Positions 9,830 through 20,230 of a stretch of DNA of 64,000 bases are shown one piece after another. The stretch spans positions 115,153,587 through 115,217,586 of the forward strand of contig CM043947.1 of assembly GCA_014529385.2 (NCBI GenBank), read 5' to 3'. Source of the DNA: Adiantum capillus-veneris (lineage: Eukaryota; Streptophyta; Polypodiopsida; Polypodiales; Pteridaceae). The position numbers and the translations under genes are program-made. Numbering within the stretch: the stretch's first letter is position 1; each line of letters opens with the position of its first letter. The notes beneath the pieces were generated by a model. That model had not been told where the DNA came from. It made no database searches and saw only the letters and a program-made list of their open reading frames with translations.

Positions 9830-12800
9830 CTCCCCCTTGAGCTCTGCATGTCGCAGAGTCCAAGCATAGTCCGAAAACGTTGAAGCTTCTCAGCTCCGAG
9901 GACCTTGGTAAAGATATCCACTATCTGCTCCTCTGTGCTGACGTAGACCAAGTCGATGTCGCTCGCCAACACTCGCTCTCGAACGTAGTGGTAATGGATC
10001 TCTATGTGTTTGGTCCTGGCATGGAACACTGGGTTCCTAGCCAACTGCATGCTGTTGAGGTTGTCACAATGGATGACAATCTGCTGGTCCACCTACACTC
10101 CCAAGTCCTCAAGTAATGTGCGTAGCAAAGCTACCTCGCACGCTGCAACTGCTGCACCTCTATACTCGGTCTCTGTGCTCGATAAAGCAACCGTAGGCTG
10201 CTTTTTGTTGCTCCAAGTAACAGCAGCACTCCCAAAAGAGAACATGAAGCCACTCGTAGATCTCCTATCAACAATGCTACGTGCCCAATCTGCATCTGTA
10301 TACCCATACAATGCTAATGGAGCATCTGTTGCATAGAACAAAGCGTAGTCAAGAGTCCCTTGCACATATCGAAGTGTGCGTCGTACTCCATCCAAATGTG
10401 GCTTCCTCGGAAGATGCATGAACTGACTCTCCAAGCCTACTGTGTAGCTCAAGTCTGGCCTCGTGATAGTCAAGTAGATTAGACTACCCAAAATCTTCCT
10501 GTACATCTTGACATCCTCAACAACATCACCCTTCTCTGCACTCAGCTTTGCATTCACATCCAAGGGAATAGAAATTGGCTTACAATCAGCCATACCATAC
10601 TTTGACAACATGTCCAAAGCATACTTTCTGTGTGACAACCATACACCCTCTGGAGTCCTGATCACCTCAATGCCAAGAAAGTAGCGCAACTCTCCCAAAT
10701 CTTTCATTTCAAACTTCTGTTTGAGAAGACCCTTCACATGGTCAATCTCCATATCATTGTCACCCATAATAATAAGTTCATCTACACATATGGTAATGAC
10801 CACAATCCCCACATCACTCTCATGTACATAGAGTGAATGATTAGCATGAGCTCTCCTAAACCCAATACTGACAAGATACTTGGCAATCCTATCATACCAT
10901 GCTCTAGAGCCCTGCTTCAAACCATACAAAGCTTTGAGAAGCCTGCATACATAATCTGGGTAACCTGGATCGACATAACCAGGTGGCTGATCCATATACA
11001 CTTCCTCTTGCAACTCACCATTCAAGAAGGCAATCTTTACATCCATTTGATGCATAATCCATCCTCTAGATGCAGCCACTGCTATGACAGCTCTCAAAGT
11101 TGTCATCTTTGCCACTGGAGCAAAGATCTCCTCATAGTCTATGCCATACATCTGTGCATAACCCTTTGCAACCAGCCTTGCCTTGTGACACTCAATGTTA
11201 CCATCAGCCTTATGCTTGGTTTTATACACCCATTTACAGCCAATAGCTTTCTTGCCACTTGGCAATGGCACCAACTCCCATGTGTCATTTGCTTCCAATG
11301 CAGCCATCTCTTCATTCATTGCATCATCCCAATGCACATTTCCAACTGCATCCTCAAAACATGTGGGCTCCACATCCTATATCACCTTAGCCATGTAGGC
11401 TTGGTGATGCGCTAGATACCCATCATAAGTCAATTTCTGAACTGGATTTCTGACTCTGTTAGATCTGCGGGGTCCTGGGTCACTCCTTTGCCCTCTAGAA
11501 TCTTCTTGTACTTTCCTTACACCAGGTGTCCTGACAGCCGGAATTCCAAATTCCTCATCAAGACTTTATTCAGAACCATCTGAATCCATGTCTACATGTG
11601 AAAAACCTGATGATGCATCAGCCATAAAGGGAGGTTCATCAACCTTTTTCTTTCCTTTGCGTGATACATTCCCTGTACCTGCTGGTGGAGTAACCTGCGT
11701 ACGTAGTCTACCATTCCATGGCTTCTCAACAGAGCCACAAGAAGAGGACTCTTGTGGTCCACTCAAAACCTGTGACTGTGGCCTCACATTTTGTAGAACC
11801 ACATCATCTTTTACATCAGCCCCAATAGTGCCATGTGCATTACTGTACCAGCTGCTCATCTCATCAAAGACTACATCTCTGCTCACTCGTAATTCTTGTG
11901 TAGTAGGATTGTAGCACCTGTACCCCTTTTGTTCACGGGAATATCCCACAAGAATACATTTCTCTGCTTTAGGATCCAATTTCCTACGCAACTCATCTGG
12001 TACATGCACATAAGCTATGCAGCCAAACACTTTCAAGTGTGCCAAATCAGGCTTTGTACCTGTAAACTTTTCCTCAGGTGTTACATCATGCACCGCAGCT
12101 GTAGGTGTCCTGTTCATAATGTACACAAATGTATTTACAGCTTCAGCCCAGAAATGATGAGGCATGTTCTTCTCATTCATCAATGCACGTGAAACCTCTG
12201 CAATGTGCCTGTTTTTCCTTTCTGCGACCCCATTCTGCTGTGGAGTATATCTGCATGTAGACTGCCTGCGTATACCATGCATTCGTAGAAAATTTGAAAA
12301 ATCATTGGAGAAGTACTCTCCCCCTCCATCTGACCTCAATGTCTTGATTTGCATATCTGTATTCTTCTCAATCATGACTTTGAAGTCTTGAAAGTGGCCA
12401 AACATTTCACTTTTGTTATGCATGAAGTAGACCCATACTTTCCTTGTATGGTCATCAATGAAAGAGACATAATACCTGCAACCATGTATACTTGCAGTAT
12501 CGGTTGGACCCCAAACATCTGTGTGCACCACCTCAAGTGGCTTTTTACATATATTGTGCTCATGTGGAAATGAGCCCTTTGACTGTTTTCCAAACTGGCA
12601 TGCTGCACACACTTTATGCATACCATCCACCTTGAATTTGGGCAAACCTTTTACAATTTGTTTTGATTGCATGCTGCGCAATCTCTGCTCATTGACATGG
12701 CCAATGCGTTTGTGCCAAATGTCAACATTAGCCATAACACCTGTGCCCTGTGCAAATAATGCAGCTTTTACCTCAGGCATGTCTACATTCAGCGTAAACA

Positions 12801-14157
12801 TTCTGCCCACACATTTGCCCTCTGTGATCAGCTTACAGCCATTTTGGAAATCTTCTACATAACAGCCATTCGGATTGAAGCGAACTTGCAAACCCTGCTC
12901 AACCATTTGTCCAACAGAAACAAGATTCTTTGTAATGTTTGGGACATGAAGTACATCTGCTAAGTTCTTTGATTACCCACTCTTCGTATTTAGAGGTATG
13001 TCCCCTACAGGAGCAATGGGGTGAGCTGTGTCATCTCCTGTCTGCACATAGCCTGACACATCTGGTTTGCGCATATCTCTAAATCACTCTCCACGAGAAG
13101 TCATGTGATTAGAGGCACCTGAATCCACATACCAAACATCATCTTGGGTGGAATTCTCTACAGTCATTGTATTCATTACATGCTGCATAACAAACATGCG
13201 CTCGTTTTTGCTGTCATCTGCATCTCTGCTAGTAGATTCATAGTTTCCCTGTTCTCTCTTTCCACTTGCTTTTCCCTTTGGACAGTCACGTGACATGTGA
13301 CCTCTTTCACCACAAGTCCAACATTCTCTGCTATCTGGAGTATGTTGCTGCCTGCTTGATCCTGCACCACGACCTCTTTGACTCCCCCTGCCTTGAGACT
13401 GGTTTCCCCTGCCACTTGTATTGTTTTGATTTGATTGAACTTCTTGAAATTGGCCCCTGCAACCTCTTGGGCCTCGACCACGACCTCTACCTCTACCTCT
13501 GTTGGAGTTAGAATAGAAGGCTTGTTCAGACCTATTTCTGCCACAAGAAGAAGGTGTGTCAAGACCAAGGTTCTTCTCCTCAAGAATAAGCATAGAAATC
13601 AAATCTTGGAACACGGGGATGTCGTCTCTTGTATTCATGGAAGACTTGAAATGTACATACTCATCTCCTAGACCATCCAAGCATGCACGGATAATGTCAT
13701 CGTCTTCCACTGAGACTTTAATAGATCCAAGAGCCTCAATGATACTCTTGATCTTCAAGGAATAATCATTGATTGAGAGGTTGTTCCTCTTAACCTGATT
13801 TAGCTCCGACTTTAGTTGAAGCTTCCTGGCCTTGGTGTTCACCTCAAACACTCTACCTAAGTTTTTCCATGCAATGGCGGGGGTTTCAACATCCTGTGGA
13901 TAGCCCATCATGCCATCTGTGATGCTCATAGAAAGCCAATACATCACTTTGCTCTGGCCTTGCTGCCAGTCCCTCAAAGCTTTTCTTTGTTCTGCTGTAG
14001 CATTTGCCTCGGGAATCTCTGGTTCCTTTTCATTGTCTCCTTCTACATAGTCCCAATAACCTTTTCCTTTTAGGAAATTTGTTATTATGAACTTCCATGC
14101 AGGGTAGTTATTTTTCTCAAGCTTCTCAGTAACAATCTGATTGAAATCGTCAGACAT
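9802..14157 (-). pseudogene. Copia Gag-Pol polyprotein with five in-frame stops
   Basis: A single frame of 1,452 codons from ATG at 14157. Approximate order: Gag with a UBN2-like capsid (WKNLGRVFEV, LINDYSLKIK-like region), an RG-rich stretch and zinc knuckle CWTCGERGHMSRDC (about residues 277-290); protease active site VDSGASNHM (about 348); integrase HHCC (HKRIGH ... CAAC) and DDE region (VVHTDVWGP ... NGVAERKN); RT starting WELVPLPSGKKAIGCKWVYK; RNase H ending LSSTETEYRGAAVAACE. Stops are at 13084-13086 (TGA), 12973-12975 (TAA), 11566-11568 (TAA), 11377-11379 (TAG) and 10093-10095 (TAG). No frameshift is needed. The RT catalytic box, normally YVDD, reads CVDE here. Copia identity is certain; the copy cannot make its own intact proteins. 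Confidence 0.95.
9830..9839 (-). other. Copia polypurine tract
   Basis: On the minus strand CAAGGGGGAG precedes the 3' LTR start TGTTGAG directly, the expected plus-strand primer position. Confidence 0.9.
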
Positions 14158-14413
14158 CTTGAAGCACTAAGACAAAATAGCTGCAATCTGCAAAAACCTG
14201 CAAATCTGTTGAACCTACTATCGTGGTACTTGTAACGCTTTCTACACTCAACGAGTGTCCACAATCAAGCGTCTGTACAACCACTGTACTTGTACAGTAA
14301 TCTCTGTGTACTGCACTTTGGAGACCTGTTTAGAAACTTCGGCATCTGGTCGTGGATTGCGAACGAAGGGATTGTGATGCTCTTGGTCTCTTAGCCTCTC
14401 TTGCCTGCACCAG

Positions 14414-14425
14414 GCTCTGATACCA
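14414..14425 (-). other. Primer-binding site (initiator tRNA-Met)
   Basis: On the minus strand TGGTATCAGAGC follows the 5' LTR without a gap. It is complementary to the 3' end of plant initiator tRNA-Met, the usual Copia primer. Confidence 0.93.
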
Positions 14426-14746
14426 TGTAAAGAATGAGGATACAAGAAGCTACACAAGACAAGCACAAAGCACACAGAGATGGAAACCTTCTTCTTCTTA
14501 TCACAGAAAAGAGAGTACAAAATGACTAAGTCCTAAAGCTGAAAAGTAGCACATATGTACATGTGGTCACTAAGTGTGAACACGCTAGAAGCGTACTAGG
14601 CTGACACCATAAGTGTAGTCCAACTATAGAATCACTGGCAAGAGATCCTCCGTGTCGGTCACCTAACGCGCCAATGAGTAAATGTCGTAAGCGGCCAAGA
14701 CCCGTAGTGGATGCCAGCTCAAGATGTAGAGCTCGACATCTCAACA
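14426..14746 (-). repeat. Copia 5' LTR
   Basis: 321 bp, the 5' LTR of the minus-strand element. It is followed by TAGAT at 14747-14751 and directly abuts the primer-binding site. Confidence 0.95.
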
Positions 14747-14751
14747 TAGAT

Positions 14752-16107
14752 GACCTCCACAACTCTATATCTTTTGTATAGGATCATTGGAATGATGCCT
14801 CATTATTATTATACTATACAAAAATGAATCTAAGAATGAGTCTCTTTTGTAAAATATCTATCCAATTATCTAAAGCTAGTTGTCTTTTGAACGTTAAGTT
14901 TTTTTGTGTATATGTATTAAGTTTAATACAACAACACACATGTCCTAAACAAAAGGCCCTCCTAGGGAGCTAGAAAGATTGTGACATTGGATTTGGATTC
15001 TTTTTGTCAATGGCCTTTGATTGACCCACTGTCTATAATTCCTTGCTAGGTTGTTCCTAGATTATCGATTGGGTAAGATCCTACTCATAGCTACTATAGT
15101 CTTTGACTTTCTTGGGTTGAGGTTGCAAACTAATCCAAAACTACTTGCTCTTGTGTAGTTATTTCAATTCTTTTGATTTCAAGAATATTTTACCTATAAA
15201 TGAACTACTCTTGGGTGGATTATCCATGACTTTAGTAAGCAAAAGTTTGGAAAACATCCATTAAAGACTATGTTGACAACTATAGTATTTTCTACTCATA
15301 CTCCTTTTCCCCCTCTCTCCCTCTTAACTTCTTAGATACTCGCTTTTTTTGCTACCGCTCTACTAACCATCTAAGTCTTTAGCCATTGTAGCCTTGGGTT
15401 GCTTCAGGACTTATCACTAGTCATCTTGAGTTCAGAAAAAACTTCAAGGCTTCTGGGGGTGTACTACCTCAACTTGTGCCTATATAAATAGATGATGGTT
15501 CTGTTTATTCCTTACTTGGCCTTGACTTATAGTATTACCAGTGCAATAGTGAGTGAGGTTTGCTTTGTTTTTTTCTATCCTGAGTACTATGATATGGAAC
15601 TTGTTGAGAAAACGTATGCCTCTTATGTTGGTGCCAAGCTGCCTGTGGTTTTTTTTTGTGATTAAAACAAACAAAATTGATTATTGTGATGGTATGATAT
15701 CTCTTTCTTTTGTTTAGATTTGTAGTGGTGTTAACTTACTGAATGTAGTGGTTGTGTAATATTATAACTCTCAGTGATTTATCTTGTTGGGATTCAATCT
15801 AATATATCAACATGTTTATGCTTACTTGTATAATAATTAGCTGGGTTGTGCTACTATTCATTTTGGCTGCCCTAATGATTTAGGATTGCCTGTATTAATT
15901 CACTTCTTTGGTTATAATAAAGGCAATTTAAAAGAAACCCAATTGGGTTAAAATACATGAGGGTATCAGTGAATGCTGATGGATCATCTATACACAGGCT
16001 TTGTTGACTTGAAATATGTAATTATTTTTTGGTTAATGATCTCCTGTGACAAGGTTATGAGACAAAAATGGTGGGTAGTGTTTCTTACTAGCTGCTCATT
16101 ACCATAT
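14752..16107. other. Non-coding, AT-rich; nothing recognised
   Basis: I see no gene, RNA or repeat signature. It links the Copia insertion site to the second direct-repeat copy. Confidence 0.5.
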
Positions 16108-16722
16108 GGGGGTAGCCAAATAATATTTTGATTGCCTCTCGAATGGTTATTTTACACATACACCGTGGTAGTTCACTAATGTAATTATTGTATGATGTGC
16201 AAAAATGTTTGAGTATTATATGAGTCTTTACTCTCTCAAAATTGATGTGGCAATTGGAATTGACTCTTTATGCTTTAAAGCTTGATAGTTTGGTTGATTA
16301 AACGGATCAATTTTTAAACTCATAGGCTATCTTCCAAATTCTTAAGCATTTCTAAAAAACTTACATAAGACTTTGATCTCAGGCCTTGTTATGGCTCAAT
16401 TAAAAGGGTTGAATGTATAGAATCTTAATTTGACTACTTGGAATCAATATTTCTCATGACACTTGCATCAAAAGGGGTAATCAAAAGGGGTAATGGCCTT
16501 TTGATTCCCTTATAGTGGGTTTGTGATTCAAAAAGTTATATCATGTTTTTTTGATACATCACATCTTTAAGAAAGCAAATTATTAAAGGGATGTTTTGAC
16601 ACTTGGATCAAAAGGGGTGGTGTCCTTCTAATCACAATAAAAACCTATGGAAATATACTTCTTTAGGTTTATCTACTAACTTTTGGAAGGGTTATTTGTC
16701 TCCTAAATACTTTGCACTATTT
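16108..16722 (+). repeat. Dispersed direct repeat, copy 2 (~615 bp)
   Basis: Counterpart of 8729-9305, with by eye roughly 85% identity. It carries a small internal duplication (AAAAGGGGTAAT repeated near 16470-16495) that copy 1 lacks. Confidence 0.85.
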
Positions 16723-17464
16723 GTGTAAGGTCCCCCAACCCGAAAGATTGCAACGACTTGATAGATGACCTTCTTTTATTCTCAAGTTCCATTGACAACA
16801 CCCCACAATGATTCCACAAAGCAAGGATATGACAATAGAAGAGAGGAAGTCCTCTATTCATCGTGATCATGGTTGTAAGGCTCAAACACCAGAAGACATG
16901 TCGATAAATCAAAGGATTCTAAAGGAAGCTTATTCATATATCATAAAGATAAAATCTCATTAACATAATTAGATTCTATAAACAACACCTTTTTTCTCAT
17001 GTTTAAAAGGCACGACTGACATTCATAAATCCTAAACGCAATATGAGACTTATGCTTAGCTAACTAATAGTCATGTGAAAAGTACCTGACTAATCGTGTC
17101 CACCCGTCTATAGACATAGATCCGTTTGGATACTATTCTCCCACTTTCCACAGTGCACTCACCCATTATTCTTGTTTTTTTAATTACTACCACATTGTTT
17201 TACATATTCAAACAATGTTCCTTTATTAATTTCGGACACAAGTTCTTTCATACATCCCTTCAAACATCACCAAAACAATTCTTTTTCAAACAATACCTAA
17301 CGTAGACAGTCATATATTTCAACAAAAGAATTATTCAAATTTTCTTATGAGTTTGTTTCTACCCACGAAATTTCTCTATTTAACTAATAGAGCCTTTGCA
17401 AAAGATTAACTTATCTGCTAACTACAAATTGCGTATATTTTCACAATTGCTAATCGTAGCCCGA
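16723..17464. other. Non-coding; nothing recognised
   Basis: AT-rich sequence with short frames only and no family resemblance. Confidence 0.5.
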
Positions 17465-17637
17465 GCATCTCGCTAATTGTAAAGCATCTTGCTAATCACA
17501 AGGGGTTTTGCTAATTGCAAGAAAGCTAATAGCCTCAGCTTATTCTTTGCTAGCTACAATATCATCTTGCTAACCGCGAGGCCTCTCTCTAAATGCAAGG
17601 CACCTCGCTAAATGCAAGGCATATTACTAATCACAAG
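17465..17637 (+). repeat. Degenerate 19-bp minisatellite
   Basis: Units close to GCATCTTGCTAATCACAAG occur end to end at 17465, 17484 and 17503, then at 17562, 17581, 17600 and 17619. A more drifted 40-bp middle still contains GCTAAT words. Looser copies extend upstream to about 17415. Confidence 0.85.
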
Positions 17638-18239
17638 GAACAAAAGATATTCTTTCAACAATTCTTCTTTTTAAATGGTTCTTCAAAAATGATTAACCAA
17701 CTCTTTATGTCTAGCAACTAAATCTTAATATCAAACAATAATAATTTATCAAAGAGTGACAATTTATCAAACAACTCTTTCACTATTCTACAAAAATATA
17801 TGCTTGTTTCTTGTGATACAATCACGTTTCTTGTGATAGAATCACGTTTCTTAGATAGATTAATGGAATTCTTATGCTTGGCTTCCTAGGTCAACATGAA
17901 TAAAAATATAGATTTATAAATTTGTCTTACAAACTAGTGACATATTCAACTACCGCCTTTGGTTTCTTTAGTGTATAGGTACACTATGGGGAATGGAATG
18001 GAAGGTCTCTTCCTAGGGATGGAGGTGTTTTGAGATTTTAGGGTGCTTGTTACATGATAGTTCCTTCTAGCCGTCTAGATGGAGGATGTGGCTTATTCAT
18101 TGCATAGAATATACAAGTCTTACCACATCTAGAGGTGAACCTTATGTGTTTTTGTGGACCCATGTATGGATGGGGTCCTTTTTGAAGGAGGATATATTAG
18201 TGTGCCATTCATGGAAATGGAAAGTTTGGAGAGGTTAAT
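17638..18239. other. Non-coding; nothing recognised
   Basis: AT-rich, with a short local duplication of TCACGTTTCTTGTGATA near 17822-17850. The end of this stretch may belong to the decayed LINE that follows. Confidence 0.5.
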
Positions 18240-20230
18240 ATAGAGCTTGATAAAGAGACACTTGCACAATAGGATTTTTTGACACCATGTATTATATTGG
18301 TATTGAAAGAATTATTGGCTCAAGGAGCTCTTTCTTCTAATATTAATGCTGGTTCTATCAAATTGATTCATAAGAGATGCTCAAGGGAGGAATTATCTAG
18401 TTGGAGACCTATAGCTTGTCTAGATTCTATTTATAAACTTTTTTCTCTCTACTTGACTAGAAGGCTTAGCCCATTGATGGATAAATTTATCCTAAAAGAG
18501 AAAAAGGGTTTTTTTAAAAGAAAGATTCGTTTTGGATGCCATAATCACCCTCTAGGAAGGGAATGTGTTTCTGAATCATATCAAGATTACATTTTTTAAA
18601 GATGATTTTGATAAAGCTAATGATAGGATTAAATGAGAAGTCATTTTGAAATGTATGCATGACATGGGGCTAGGCAGAACATTCATCATATTTGTCCACG
18701 TTCGTTTGGAAATGATTCAGCCAAAATCTCTATCAATGGTTAGTTGACTGAGCCCGTCCCATTGCACAACCATCATACAAGGTTGTCCTCTGTCACCATT
18801 TCTCTATACCATTTCTTTTGATGTTTTGGGTTTGTTGGTTAGAACATGTATGCAGCAGGGGAAACCAAGAGCTACCATCATACCTAGTTATGTTGAGCAT
18901 TTGTGCTTGCAACCCTTTGTACACAATACCAATTTTCTCATAAAAAATGCTATTCAGCCTATGGAAATGCTTGAAGGTCTTCTATTTGGCTATTGGGTTT
19001 GTGATTAATCATGCCAATGCGCTAGTTATCAATCAATAGTGAATGAGTAGTTGTTCAGATTGCTAGGAATTCCAATGGGATTTTATGTCACTTTCAATCA
19101 GAGGTGGAACTAGGAACTGGATAAGTTCAAGAAAATTACTTACTCCCCTTGGAAATTACCAACCAAATTTGTTTATTAGAGTGTTTGTGCTTAATAATTA
19201 TTTTTTTCTTACCTCATGTTTTTTATGTCTTGTTGGGAGTGCCCTCAGAATATGGATTGAACAATATTTTCAGTTGGGCAAGAAGATTTTTATGCGGTGG
19301 TTTTGAAGACATCTACAAAATTCATAAATTGGCTTGGATCACTTGATGCATGGCAAAGGAGGAAGGGCATTTGGGCACATTGGACATTCAAAAGATTTCC
19401 TCTAAGCTATCTTCCCAGTGGATAGTGAGAGCTGCTCATTAGGAGAGATATGCACATGTTCCACCTAAAGGATTAATGCAGAGCCTAGAAGGGTATAATA
19501 TCAATTGGCGTTCTCATTTCTAATGCTAATGTTGTGCCAAAAGGCTCTGCTATTGTCTGCAAGTAATGGAAAGATTGGCTCATCACAAAAATCAAACAGT
19601 CTCCTCTAGGAGTTGACTATTCTCTAGGAGCTTTTGTCTTCATGATTCTATTTGGTTTGGTTTCCACCTTCAAGCCAACCAAATCTCTCTTTCAAGAAGG
19701 GCACATAGCTACTATAAAGCTGGCATCAAATTTTAAAAGGACGTCTTCAAGGATAATAGATGGCTCCCCAAAATTGAACTAATGCAGTAGTATCATATTC
19801 TAGAAGGGTGTGATAATTTTCTAGTGGCAAATATGGAATCCATGAAGACAAACCTTTAGAGAAAATTCAAAGGGAACGTGCTTTCTATTACTAAAGTATG
19901 TAGGGACGTTTATAACTCCAAGTAGAAGAAAGACGGAAGTGATCCTGCTTTAGTTGCTCAACTCCAGATGGGGATTTCATGAATGCCCATCAATGGGATT
20001 ACAAATTCAAATTCTTCTGGGCCTACCCTTCATCAGTCAAACATAGCTGTCTTTTGTGGTTAATCCTAAATCAGGGTATATGGAGATGGAAAATTGTAGA
20101 ACTTTTCGTATCTCAGGTGGTATCTTTTATAGATGTAATTTGCAGGAGGAGTCTATTTATCATCTATTTTTCAATTTCCCCCACAATCATCAAATCAAAA
20201 GTGAACTTTAGCACTAGTTAAGTAATCGGA
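18240..20230 (+). pseudogene. Decayed plant LINE, reverse-transcriptase part
   Basis: Scattered frames translate to the plant non-LTR RT signature. Around 18330-18510 GSIKLIHKRCSREELSSWRP and ACLDSIYKLFS match the fingers region. Around 18600-18830 come DDFDKANDRIK and TIIQGCPLSPFLY (the GCPLSP motif). Around 19240-19400 LFSWARRFLCGGF-like and KIHKLAWIT match the thumb-to-C-terminal region, followed by KEEGHLGTLDIQKIS. Near 20120-20160 there is a trace of the C-terminal zf-RVT-like segment. Stops and frameshifts throughout mean it is long dead. No endonuclease part or tail was identified. Confidence 0.75.

Larger units (their letters stand above)
9509..14746 (-). mobile_element. Ty1/Copia LTR retrotransposon, complete in structure
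   Basis: Two 321-bp LTRs (9509-9829 and 14426-14746) begin TGTAAAG and end CTCAACA on the plus strand. They are flanked by a perfect 5-bp target duplication TAGAT (9504-9508 and 14747-14751). A primer-binding site, a polypurine tract and a full-length gag-pol frame lie between them on the minus strand, with domain order Gag, protease, integrase, RT, RNase H as in Copia. The LTRs differ by about 15 substitutions and two 1-bp indels by eye (about 95% identity), so the insertion is fairly young, but the coding frame already carries five stops. Confidence 0.97.

Noticed and set aside
10837-11415. 192-codon plus-strand frame
   Set aside because: Antisense to the Copia RT and integrase-RT linker; it has no family resemblance, whereas the minus strand matches Copia throughout.
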